NCBI GenBank assembly: GCA_028564705.1
Contig: JAPXFQ010000127.1
Span: 1,798,001-1,862,000, forward strand
Direction: 5' to 3'
DNA from: Apricaphanius iberus
Taxonomy: Eukaryota; Chordata; Actinopteri; Cyprinodontiformes; Aphaniidae
DNA: 64,000 bases
The position numbers were made by a program, and so were the translations under genes. Shown here one piece after another: positions 41,536-51,700 of the stretch. The notes under the pieces were generated by a model. That model saw only the letters and a list, made by a program, of their open reading frames with translations. It did not search any database and was not told where the DNA came from. Numbering within the stretch: position 1 is the first letter of the stretch; each line of letters starts with the position of its first letter.

Positions 41536-44206
41536 TTGAGCCTTGGGGGCCGGCGGCGTGGAACCTTGAGCCTTGGGGGCCGGCGGCGTGGAACCTTGAG
41601 CCTTGGGGGCCGGCGGCGTGGAACCTTGAGCCTTGGGGGCCGGCGGCGTGGAACCTTGAGCCTTGGAGGCCGGCGGCGTGGAACCTTGAGCCTTGGAGGC
41701 CGGCGGCGTGGAACCTTGAGCCTTGGAGGCCGGCGGCGTGGAACCTTGAGCTCTGAAGGCCGGCGGCGTGGAACCTTGAGCTTAGGTGGAGGCGTGTTCG
41801 CCTGAACACCCTCTGCAGAGGCAGGAACCGGAGGCGTGTTCTCCTGAACACCCTCGGCGGAGGCAGGAACCGGAGGCGTGTTCTCCTGAACACCCTCGGA
41901 CGAGGCAGGAACCGGAGGCGTGTTCTCCTGAACACCCTCGGACGAGGCAGGAACCGGAGGCGTGTTCTCCTGAACACCCTCGGCGGAGTCGGGAACCGGA
42001 GGCGTGTTCTCCTGAACACCCTCGGCGGAGTCGGGAACCGGAGGCGTGTTCTCCAGAACACCCTCGGCGGAGTCGGGAACCGGAGGCGTGTTCTCCTGAA
42101 CACCCTTGGACGAGGCAGGAACCGGAGGCGTGTTCTCCTGAACACCTCGGCGGAGTCGGAAACCGGAGGCGTGTTCGCCTGAACACCCTCGGAAGAGTCG
42201 GGAACCGGAGGCGTGTTCGCCTGAACACCCTCGGAGGAATCAGGAACCGGAGGCGTGTTCGCCTGAACACCCTCGGAAGAGTCAGGAACCAGAGGCGTGT
42301 TCTCCTGAACACCCTCGGAGGAGTCGGGAACCAGAGGCGTGTTCCCCTGAACACCCTCGGCGGAGTCGGGAACCAGAGGCGTGTTCCCCTGAACACCCTC
42401 GGCGGAGTCGGGAACCAGAGGCGTGTTCCCCTGAACACCCTCGGTGGAATCAGGAACCGGAAGAGTGTTCGCCTGAACACCCTCGGGAGAGTCAGGAACC
42501 GGAGGCGTGTTCGCCTGAACACCCTCGGCGGAATCAGGACCCAGAGGCGTGCTCTCCAGGACACCCTCGGAGGAATCAGGAACCCGAGGCGTGCTCTCCA
42601 GAACACCCCCGGAGGAATCAGGAACCCGAGGCGTGTTCTCCAGAACACCCTCGGAGGAATCAGGAACCCGAGGCGTGCTCCCCAGAACACCCTCGGAGGA
42701 ATCAGGAACCCGAGGCGTGTTCTCCAGAACACCCTCGGAGGAATCAGGAACCCGAGGCGTGTTCTCCAGAACACCCTCGGAGGAATCTCGGAGCCGAGGC
42801 GCATCCGTCTGGACGCCCTCGGAGGGAACTCGGAACCGAGGCGCATCCGTCTGGACGCCCTCGGAGGGAACTCGGAACCGAGGCGCATCCGTCTGGACGC
42901 CCTCGGAGGGAACTCGGAACCGAGGCGCATCCGTCTGGACGCCCTCGGAGGGAACTCGGAACCGAGGCGCATCCGTCTGGACGCCCTCGGAGGGAACTCG
43001 GAACCGGGGTTCCAGGTGAGCCTCTGAAGAGCGCTCAAATACAGTCTCCACAGGGGACCTGGGCTCAACATTCCTTACGGAACTCTTTCCTTTGTTCCGA
43101 ACGAACTCATAATAGAGTTCAAAGATGCTCTCAAGCATCCCAGAGTCATTCCTGAATTCCCCAAACAACACCTCAAAGTCCGCTTCAGTCGACGGCCGCC
43201 AGATGGCGCCACCTCCACCGGTGCCAGCGTGAAGCCCCGCGGCCGGACGCACCGAGCAAGCGACCGCGGAAGAGGGCTGCAGCGGCCGGGAGCTCGAAAC
43301 AGGAGGCTGGACGCCGGGGCAAGCATCCGCCACCGAAGTGCCACCAGGGGCGGCCCGCTCCAGAGAGAGGAGAGAGGAAGCCGCGCTCCCCTGCGGCGGA
43401 GGACAGCGAGCCAAGACCGGCAGAGGTGGACGAGGACAGGCCGGCTGGGAACAGACCGACTCCCGGTGGTGCCGAAGGGATTGAGGAGGCAGACCCGAAA
43501 CTGGCTGCTGGCGGCAGGAGGAAGCGGAGCTCCCCTGAAGCGAAGATGGAGCAGCTCGGCGACGCCTCCTCCCTCGACTCCGAGAAGCAGGACGAAGACC
43601 AGCCTCAGAGGGACCGGAGACAGGTGGAGGACCGGTGGAAGGGGCCAGGGAGGACGACCGGCCGGACCAGGAGGCGGAAAGCCGTGGAGAAACCGGCGCA
43701 CCCTGGGCGCCGCTGCAGAAGTCCAGCTCGTCGTCCAGGGAGTCCGAAAAGAAATCCGGGAAACCGTCATCCTCCTCCTCCGAATCATCATACATGGAGG
43801 CAAGGAGAAATGCTGGGGAAACAGCAGCCGTGTTCCCAGGAGGGCGCTTAGGAGCGACACGATGGCCCAAAACCCAAGGAGCGGGGAGGCCGCCCCCCTC
43901 ACGACGACGGGGCCCAACTCCGGGCGGACAGAGGGCCAGCCGCGAACCACAAAAAGGTGAGTCAGAGTGGAGTCCTTGATTTACGCTCCAATCTATCAGT
44001 TCTCTCCACTCTTCCTCCGTGTGTTGGTGCTCCGCTGGGTCCAGTTGGTCGGGTCGTAATGTCATGTTTCGGCTCAATGAGGACCCAGATGCGGAGCGGC
44101 GTTTGTGGCTCTTACGGCCCATGTTTATTAACTGTCCAAAAGACGAGAAGCACAGAGAACTAGGGGAGGTAACGACGACAACGACCCGACGAGGACAGAC
44201 AGACAC
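41507..44206 (-). CDS. Unknown gag-position protein of the LTR element, repeat-rich
   Basis: An 899-codon open frame starting inside the 5' LTR; a plausible Met lies at 44122-44120 (MGRKSHKRR) or 44065-44063 (MTLRPDQLDP). The non-repeat part (about 44060-43030) has EEWRELIDWSVNQGLHSDSP, an acidic DDSEEEDDGFPDFFSDSLDD stretch, a Pro/Ser/Arg-rich middle and a probable helix, FEVLFGEFRNDSGMLESIFE. Then come 14-residue repeats of the type PSEGVQTDAPRFRV, then PDSSEGVLENTPRV, then PDSSEGVQANTPPV. A one-base deletion near 42148 shifts the frame; translation stays open because the repeats are open in several frames. I recognise no family. Function is unknown; a structural role is only an inference from position. 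Confidence 0.6.
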   Translation of the reverse strand: MSVCPRRVVVVVTSPSSLCFSSFGQLINMGRKSHKRRSASGSSLSRNMTLRPDQLDPAEHQHTEEEWRELIDWSVNQGLHSDSPFCGSRLALCPPGVGPRRREGGGLPAPWVLGHRVAPKRPPGNTAAVSPAFLLASMYDDSEEEDDGFPDFFSDSLDDELDFCSGAQGAPVSPRLSASWSGRSSSLAPSTGPPPVSGPSEAGLRPASRSRGRRRRRAAPSSLQGSSASSCRQQPVSGLPPQSLRHHRESVCSQPACPRPPLPVLARCPPPQGSAASSLLSLERAAPGGTSVADACPGVQPPVSSSRPLQPSSAVACSVRPAAGLHAGTGGGGAIWRPSTEADFEVLFGEFRNDSGMLESIFELYYEFVRNKGKSSVRNVEPRSPVETVFERSSEAHLEPRFRVPSEGVQTDAPRFRVPSEGVQTDAPRFRVPSEGVQTDAPRFRVPSEGVQTDAPRFRVPSEGVQTDAPRLRDSSEGVLENTPRVPDSSEGVLENTPRVPDSSEGVLGSTPRVPDSSEGVLENTPRVPDSSGGVLESTPRVPDSSEGVLESTPLGPDSAEGVQANTPPVPDSPEGVQANTLPVPDSTEGVQGNTPLVPDSAEGVQGNTPLVPDSAEGVQGNTPLVPDSSEGVQENTPLVPDSSEGVQANTPPVPDSSEGVQANTPPVPDSSEGVQANTPPVSDSAEVFRRTRLRFLPRPRVFRRTRLRFPTPPRVFWRTRLRFPTPPRVFRRTRLRFPTPPRVFRRTRLRFLPRPRVFRRTRLRFLPRPRVFRRTRLRFLPPPRVFRRTRLRFLPLQRVFRRTRLHLSSRFHAAGLQSSRFHAAGLQGSRFHAAGLQGSRFHAAGLQGSRFHAAGPQGSRFHAAGPQGSRFHAAGPQGSRFHAAGPQGSRFLVVGLLV
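41536..41780. repeat. 30-bp minisatellite, block B
   Basis: About eight copies of CCTTGGGGGCCGGCGGCGTG-GAACCTTGAG. It shares period and GGCCGGCG(G/A)CG core with block A, so it is likely a diverged sister array. Confidence 0.93.
41790..42545. repeat. 42-bp minisatellite, block C
   Basis: About eighteen copies of CCGGAGGCGTGTTCTCCTGA-ACACCCTCGGCGGAGTCGGGAA-type units. One unit near 42148 lacks a C. Confidence 0.95.
42546..42785. repeat. 42-bp minisatellite, block D
   Basis: About six copies of CCCGAGGCGTGCTCTCCAGA-ACACCCTCGGAGGAATCAGGAA. Same period as block C, distinct consensus. Confidence 0.93.
42786..43015. repeat. 42-bp minisatellite, block E
   Basis: Between five and six nearly perfect copies of CGAGGCGCATCCGTCTGGAC-GCCCTCGGAGGGAACTCGGAAC. 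Confidence 0.95.
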
Positions 44207-44386
44207 AGAAGGGTATATATACTGTGGGGAGGGTAATCAGGAGACGTGGAACACCTGGGAGCAGAGGCAGAAAACACAGGGAGGACTAATAAGACAACAG
44301 GTGAAACAAACTAGGACTAAGTAACTAAAACAGACTGGGAGGAAACAAGGAGGAATAAACAACACAGACAGGGACGGATCATGACA
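44060..44386 (-). repeat. 5' LTR (relative to element polarity)
   Basis: 327 bp, TG...CA ends. Minus-strand TATATATA at about 44215-44222 would place transcription start to its left. Minus-strand AATAAA at 44124-44129. The likely primer-binding region (TTACGACCCGACC on the minus strand) begins at 44059; the matching tRNA was not determined. Confidence 0.93.
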
Positions 44387-45398
44387 CCTGGGGCTGCATG
44401 CAAGATCTAGCCTTCTGGGATACACATGATTTTGAGAATGGTGAGGAAACAGCTCAGAACTACATGCAGGGAACTGGTCAATGACCTGAAGAGAGCTGGG
44501 ATCACAGTAACAAAGGTGACTGTTAGGGGAAACTCTACAATGTCATTGATTAAAATCCTGCAGTAACATGCAACATGTTCAGGTCCATCTAAAGTTTGCC
44601 AGAGACCATCTGGATGATCAAGAGGAGAATTGGTCGAATGTCTAGTGGTCAGATGAGACCAAATAAGAAGTCTTTGGTGGAAACACCACTTTCTGTTTTT
44701 GTAGGAGGAAGAATGCTGAGTTTGATTCCCAAGAACACCACATCCACTGTAGCATGGACTGGGAAACAATATGCTTCGGGGATGCTTTTCTGCAAGGGGT
44801 ACAGGACAATTGATCTGTATTATTAGATAGGTAATATATTGGGCAAAAACATTCTTCTATCAGTGAGAGCATTGAAGATGAAAGGTGGCTGGATCTTCCA
44901 GTATGACAATGATTCTAAAAACACCGCCCAGGAAATGGAGTGGCAACGTAAAGCACATTAGAAGGTTCTGGAGTGGCCTCACGAGTCCACAGACCACAAT
45001 CCCAGAGAGAATCAGTGGAAGTTTGTGTTGCCCAGTGATAGCCCCAAAACATCACAGCTCCAGATAAGATCTGCACCAAAGAATTGGTCACAATACCAGC
45101 TACAAAGTGTGCAAACCTGGTAAAGACCTACAGGAAGCATTTGACCTCTGTCATTGCCAACCAAGTTTGCATTACACAATAATGAGGTGAACTTTTGTTT
45201 TTGAACAGATACTTATTTTCTGCAACATTATACAAATAAATTCTTTAAAAAGATCATATAATGTGATTTACTGAAATTGTTCTCCACATTATGTCTCTTA
45301 CAGTTGACGAGAACCTTTGATGAAATTTACAGACCCATCATTTTTTTAAATGGGACAACTTGCACAATCGGTGGATGCTTAATACTTTTTTGCCCCTG

Positions 45399-45690
45399 TA
45401 GCTTGAACCAGCTTTCCTGTTATGTTGTGGGAGGCGACTAAAGGCCACATGTTTATAGTCCATCTTCTCCCTGTCAACTCTGCTCAGGGAAGTGGACTAC
45501 ACTGATTCTTCAGGCTATTTATTTCTACAAATTACAACCCTCCTGGAGCAACCCTCAACCACCCTTCACCCATTGACACATCTTTAGAAAATGCTGTTTT
45601 TTTCCCTTTCACACTGTATGTTAACACTGATAACCCTATACCTAACTTCCCCAGTTCACTCACAGTTAGCTGTTCCCGCTAATGGCCAAC
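45399..45690. other. Intergenic DNA, nothing recognised
   Basis: Between the Tc1 end and the candidate C10orf71 promoter. No repeat or gene identified. Confidence 0.4.
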
Positions 45691-46093
45691 GTAGCTGTCC
45701 AGATTTATAAATAGTTTAGAGTTAGAGCTGTTTGTTTCATCAGTCTGACACCCGACACTGAAGGATCTCACAGAGCCACATGCTAAGCCCAAGCCCTCAT
45801 TCTGTGGCCCCATGGTGGACAGTCTCTGTGGGACGGCGTCTCTATTTCTGTCTGGTCTCCTGTCCTGAGTTCCACTGCTTGGTGCTGGTCAGATCCTCAG
45901 AGGTCTCTCACTGGACCCCAAAGTGGATGTGGAATGTCCTTATTAGAAACGGCCTGAATCTCACAGAGAGTGGTTGTGTGAAGTGGCAGTCCAGGATTAG
46001 ATCAGTAAAGCCTTCTCTTTAGGGAAGAGGGACAAAATAAACAGGAAAGAATGCAATAAACAGTACCCAAATTATGGATTATAAACCTGGAAG
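45690..46093 (+). promoter_or_regulatory. Candidate muscle promoter and 5' untranslated exon of C10orf71
   Basis: TTATAAATAG at 45705-45714 fits both an MEF2 site and a TATA-like element. About 380 bp further on, CCTGGAAG|GTAAGAT (donor at 46094) is a strong splice donor. An acceptor at 48553 precedes the giant coding exon. This is an inference from motif and position only. Confidence 0.3.
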
Positions 46094-47134
46094 GTAAGAT
46101 TATAAAATTGCTATGTATTATTTCTTATAAAAACTTAATAGGTACATTAGAGAAATGCTGAAGTGAGTTCTATTAGAATGATAAAAACTTAAGTAAATGA
46201 AAGTTTTCAAAAAACTGTAAAAACAATTCTTTAATCCTTCCCTCGTTTCACTGAAGCTTATTTTAACCTTGCTGCTATTTAAAAGAATTTAGTCCGTTCT
46301 GTTCTCAAAAGTGACTGCTATGAAGCTGTTACAGTCCTCCATCAGACCAAAGCTGACATATACTCCTCTTTGGTGTCAGGTTTTAGAGCTGCAAGCATCG
46401 TCACTGGACAAAAATAAACCTGCCACATGCAAGAACGAAAAGAAATCATCTTGACACTTAAAGAGAAGATAAAACTCACTCACAGTAAGGACACTTGTAA
46501 TAGCTGTGCATGCATGATTTTGATTCATATTTCATGAAGTGTGTGGATTCCCTTGCCAACACTGAATATGCTGCCAGTAATAGGTATTATCATTTGGACT
46601 GTTTTATTAATTTAAAGTTAGCAGTAGGAACCTCCATCAAAAGACAAGTATGGTATAAGATGTGCATGAAATGAATGGCCACCAGACCAGATAAATATAA
46701 TGATCTGTGCTGGATTTTGGGGCAAAGTGACATCTGCTTGGTAGTCATTTAATCTTCAAAGCACAGACTTCCTAGCATTTATTAAACCAGCTTCATTTTG
46801 TAGTATATCATTAAATGTCATATGAAAAATGTTTTAATTTATTCCATTTATCTGACATAATTAACTAATCTCACCCCTAAATAATATAACTAGACGTTTT
46901 TCTATTATTCTATTCTATCTATTCTATTTTACACCTGCTCTCTTTAATAAAACTGAATGACTTCTCGTAGATTAGTTTTAGGTAGGTCATACGTCACTGA
47001 TTCCAAACCAAATATCGTTTTACGATTTCTTCTAAATTCTTGTTGCCAGTTGGAAATCAAACATTTCATGTTGTCCAGCCCTGAAGTGATCGGCAAATCT
47101 GGATCAATACCTGTGTTTAGATGCAATACATACT

Positions 47135-47180
47135 TGTATTTTGTGTGTGTGTGTGTGGGTGTGTGTGTGTGTGAGTGTGT
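47135..47180. repeat. (TG)n microsatellite
   Basis: Imperfect TG dinucleotide run. Confidence 0.9.
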
Positions 47181-47579
47181 GCTCTGATAAATTGCACTAA
47201 TGCATTTTGATCACTCAAAATAACTCACGTGAGTCTGTCTTTTCTGAGCCTAGCAACAGGGTGGTTCCCTTCACAACATTTCCCTGAAGGTCATAGTGAC
47301 TGAGTGAAAGGATTTACAAATCTGTTTTCAGAACCACATACAGTACATTGCTGCTTAGTTCAAAGCGGAAAAAGACCACTTATCATAAATGAAGCATTGT
47401 TGCGACTGTGTTGAAATGAACTAACTTTTGAAAAAGCCTCTTGTATTCACAGTGCTCATGTTCATGAGCCTTGAACTCTTTCATATGTCACATTGGACAA
47501 ACATATATGGTAGTTATGCTTAACTGTGATATTGAAGTAAAAAAGGAGAGATGGTTTTACAACATTTTCCAAAATAGAA

Positions 47580-48420
47580 ATCTGAAAAGTGTATCAAAAG
47601 TATTTTGCCCCCGGAGACAAAACTTATAGAGCCACATTTTGCGGCAATAACAGCTTTGGGTTTTGCTACTGTTGCAAAACAGCTCAAACTCAGTCAGACT
47701 GGAAAGCAAATGTAAACATACCAAATCTTAGGTCAGGTATTCGAGAAGGCCTTTCTAGAGCACATATAGTCAATATATATAAAATATATAAAATAACTCT
47801 CGCTGTATATCTGAGAGGTAAACTTCTGATTCAGTATCAATGCTTTGGAGGCCTCTGACAATTTTCTTTAAGATTCTCCCACATTTAGCTCTATTTATCA
47901 TGACCATCATGACCCGGTCCCTGCTAAAGAAATGTCTTCCCACTGTATGATGCTGCCACCATTAGGTTTAACAGTGGGGATAATGTGATCAGAGTACTTT
48001 CCAGTGTTAGCTTTCTGCAACACTAGCATTTTCTATTGTTTTATATCCTAACTCATCTCCAAAACTCTCCAAATTGTATAAGCTGCAAATCCGCCTTTAC
48101 AGTACAATGCATAGAAAATAAATTATTGTACACATGCGAGCCTCTAACTACTAATTAGGAGACTTCTGAATCCAATTAGTTGCACTGCAGTGGATTTGAT
48201 TTAGAGGGATAATAGTTGTAGGAGATAAATACAAATGTGCAACACTTTTCAGGATTCCATTATTAAAAAAATAAAATAAAAAAGAAAACGTGCATCATTT
48301 TCCTTCCACTTTACATTTGTGTTCGTCTGTCAAATTAAATTTGAATGAAAAATATTAAAGTTAGTCATTGTGTGACAATTTGATAAAAGTTCAACAGGCC
48401 TGAATACTTTTGAAAGGCAT
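47580..48420. repeat. Degenerate Tc1-like element
   Basis: GTATTTTGCCCCCGGAGACA at the left, CACATTTTGCGGCAATAACA, and GGTTTAACAGTGGGGATAAT are typical of degraded teleost Tc1 elements, and GGCCTGAATACTTTTGAAAG at the right looks like the opposite end. No usable transposase frame. Confidence 0.55.
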
Positions 48421-48553
48421 AGCATTTCAAGTTTTGCTTCACACTGAAAAAAAAAGATATTCTGTTCGTACAACTCAAAGCTTTTTTTCTAGGAAAGGGT
48501 TTTCAATTAAATTATCAGGTCTTGGCTGATTCTCTTCTCATTTTTTCTTACAG

Positions 48554-48750
48554 AAAAACACCAAATTCAAGGATCATTCATGCAGAGCTGAACTAAAACA
48601 GACAATGCTTTTGGAGCAAACACTGCATAGAAGCCCCAAACTTTGGGTGCAGCAACTCCTCCAGCACAAACAGAGTGTAACTTTAAGGTCAATATTGGCA
48701 TGAATGACTGAACCGCTGAAAACAGATAGTTTTTTCTGTAAGTCTGCATC
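48554..48750 (+). other. 5' UTR part of C10orf71 coding exon
   Basis: A T-rich tract ending TTTTTTCTTACAG (48553) is a strong acceptor 197 bp before the start codon, so the coding exon probably begins here. Confidence 0.5.
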
Positions 48751-51700
48751 ATGACCTCAGTTGAGAAGCGGCACTCAAGCCGAAAGAGTGGTGGCCATAG
48801 GAAGCACAGTGATGGAGGCTTCAGTGACACGTCAAGTGGAGGGTCCTTTCTGGATGAGACTGATAGAGAGGTCAGCAATCTGACAGACAGGGCATTTAGA
48901 AGCCTTTGCATCGGAGATGAGGCTGTTTATAATGACTCTGACCTCAGTTTGTCTTCGCCGGGCGTCCACGTTGACAGACAGGTGGCATTCTGCAAAGACA
49001 GTGAGGAAAGAGAAAGGGAGGACCGAAAGAGAGCTGCACACGAGAATTTCAACCTCCACGTGCAGCAATATGGACAGGATTTGATTACTGGAGGGATGTA
49101 TGGAGAAGAAATCCACAAAGATGCTCAGTGGGAAGCTTATGGGGAAAGGACACAAGAGATGGTTTCTACCACATTCCAACACTCCTTAGTGGAAACCTCA
49201 CAGTTGGGCAACTCTCTGAGGGAGCAGGAGCTGTCTTTCCTCAGCAATGGAGCCACAGAGTTAAGTTCACAGCAACAGAGAAGTCATTCAAGAGTTTCCT
49301 CTCTCATCAGGGCATTTAACTCTGATGGACAGAGGGACGGAGCAGGAACTGACAATAAGATCAGAGAGCAGGGTGATGGGGCGAGTTGGGACAAATCAGC
49401 TCTCATGAGTATTCAGCGAGAACTTTCTGAATTTTCATACCAGCAAAATTTCAACTATAATTTCCATCCTGCCACACCGTTTTCAGGTCAAGACGCCAAG
49501 TTCTACTCCTCTGAAGCAGAAACAATGGCCCGAATATCTCACAGCTATATGCGGTCATCGCAAACTAAATGCAGCATGTCTGCACAGGTCAACTGTAGCT
49601 CCAACTTCTTCATCCACAGTGAGTTCAGTCCCTTTAAGTTATGGAGGGATTATAACAGGTTTCCTTTTCAGCAGGCAGAACCCTCAGGCTTTATGCATTA
49701 CTCAGAGTTTCCTAAATGGTATCAGACACCAATGTACAATGAACTTTCTCTTGAAAATCAAGCACAGAGCCATCATAGAGATATTAGACATCCAAGGAAC
49801 CATATGGGATATCCGGTTCCACTGGCAGCTCCCCGCTCCATCTCAACTTCCTCTCAGCTCCAGAAAGCTTCAGCTCTGGAGAAACGCTGTGAGTCAGAGC
49901 TGGCGGTTCACCATCCTCACAGGAAGTGGACACAGAACCTGGGGACTAACAAACTTCCATCGCACCGCCCCTCAACTGCATCACCCTCAACTGAAATGTC
50001 TCGACGTGTCAGAGACACCATCAGCTCCGTCATAGCTCTGCAGCAGAAGGTCAAAATGATGTCCAATCATGATATGACTAATAAAAAAGAAGAGTTCAGT
50101 GAGAATGAAAGATGGATTCACTCAGGGAGCAATGCTTTGACAATGGAGACCAACGCTGTCAGCAATAACTCAGGAAATTCCTTCACAATCGGTCACCTGC
50201 TTACATCTTCAGTTCACAAACATCAGGATGAGACATTTCGCTTACACCAGCATAAAGTTTCCCCTCAACCGGTAGAGCATCCTCCAGTGCGTGCTGAAAG
50301 CCGAGGATCAACTCCAGACGTCAGGATGTCCAGCTACAGATCCCGAGCCTCAAGCCTTCTCTTTAACCTGAAAGACAACAGAAAAAGAGTCAAAAGCGCC
50401 TACAGTCCAACCAAATTCAAAGGCTTGGATACAACGGAGGAAAAGCAACAGCCCTCTGTTCAGGGGCGTCATGAAACTGCATTTACTGGTTCAGATGTTC
50501 AGTGTCTCCAGCCAGAAGCACCTAGATGGACAAATGTCGCTATAAACCAATATAACAGTCCTGGACTATCACTTACAGCCCAGACTTCTTACCCCGCCAG
50601 TGTAAACACGGGCCAATATCCAGAAAAAAATTCTAGTGATTACCCTGCCTCTCACATGCAAGATCAGATGGGTTACAGTAGTGGATTCAGTGGCTTCATA
50701 CCATCAAATTACCCCAACAATCAGCTGGTAGGAAATGGACAGAATCTCAATAAAAGTCTTGCGTCATTTACTCTCTATAGGCAAAATATGTATGGATCTG
50801 CAGAGGAAGTCAAGCATTCTCACTCAGCTGTGGACACAGTAAGGCTCGACGTTGACAATAATCAACAAAATGAACAACTAATAGCTAAAGCAAATAGAAT
50901 GCCATCATTCAATGAAACTAAAGGAGGCGTGTTCATAAAGGTGGACAGATATGACCAACTAGAAGAAAACAAACATGGATACAAAAGTGTTACCTCCCAG
51001 GATAATTGGGGACAAACAAACAAGCAAGGTACAGAAAATCTTAACCTCAAAATGAACGTTTCTCCAATTAATCCAGAAAAACGGTCTTTAATAGGAAGCG
51101 TAAGACAAGAAAATATGGTTGATGGAAAGAAGGGACAAGTAAAGGATGCCACTTTAACACATAATTATAACAAATTAACTGAAAAGTATGGTAGAGTCCA
51201 ACAAAACTTGTATTCTGCATCAGACAAACCAATAAACATGATAAAGACAGATCAGATTAAAGAAAATATACCAGTTCCAAATGAAAAAATACAAACTGAA
51301 CCCCAGTTTAAAAAGGAAGATCAGAAAAATGCTAAATATATCCCAGGTAATGCATCCACCGTTGCAATGACAAATCAGGTGAAGAACACACAAACCGTAA
51401 ACACCAAATCTGAACAGGTTATGTCATCCCACAAGAAACCAAAATATCCTCAAGGAGAACTGATCAGAACTAAACAGAAGGCTCACTCAGAGCCACCAAA
51501 GACAGAATCAGCTTTATTTATGTCATCAGGCCAAACTAGGTTAGAAAGTATCACAATGCAAGAGTCTAAATCGGAACCAACAGAGCTGCAACATATAAGA
51601 CAAGTCAAAGACAATCAAATTATTGAAATGGAGGAAAGGAAATATGAACTTAAAGGAAAGTTAAGAGACAAAGAGAAGCAGATGAATGCTGAAAATGAAA

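Larger units (their letters stand above)
40260..44386 (-). mobile_element. Young non-autonomous LTR retrotransposon filled with minisatellites
   Basis: Two direct 327-bp LTRs (40260-40586, 44060-44386) start TGTCATG and end CATGACA, with a 5-bp duplication CCTGG at 40255-40259 and 44387-44391. Polarity is minus: on that strand each LTR has TATATATA followed by AATAAA, and a polypurine tract (GAGGGGGGGTAT) abuts the LTR at 40586. The 3.47-kb interior shows no protease, reverse transcriptase, RNase H or integrase motifs. It consists of a gag-position reading frame and five blocks of tandem repeats. A Ty3/gypsy relationship is an inference from the 5-bp duplication and LTR layout. Mobilisation would have to be in trans. 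Confidence 0.92.
39794..45398 (+). mobile_element. Old Tc1 element split by an LTR retrotransposon
   Basis: The left end (TGGGACAAAACAAGTATTTG then AGCCATTGATAGTGCAAG) is matched in inverted form by 45300-45398, ending TTTTTTGCCCCTG, with TA outside both ends (39792-39793 and 45399-45400). Decayed transposase text reads on the + strand. It opens near 40104 with MAMTRELSKDTSSKIVQLHK and resumes after the insertion at 44387, with VHLKFARDHLDD-like text near 44580. Multiple frameshifts and stops make it dead. Without the insert it would be about 1.5 kb, the normal Tc1 size. Confidence 0.85.

Noticed and set aside
40603..41805. 400-codon + strand acidic/Arg-rich repeat protein
   Set aside because: Antisense to the LTR element's polarity and made only of the 30-bp arrays and flanks, so a by-product of stop-free repeats.
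40711..43015. CRISPR-like regular repeats
   Set aside because: Units are directly tandem with no unique spacers, periods are codon multiples, and they lie inside an LTR element in a vertebrate genome.
41786..43027. 413-codon + strand frame over the 42-bp arrays
   Set aside because: Same reason: antisense shadow of minisatellite repeats.
43075..43950. 291-codon minus and several + frames in the non-repeat part of the LTR element
   Set aside because: They overlap the 899-codon frame out of phase. High GC makes long chance frames likely.
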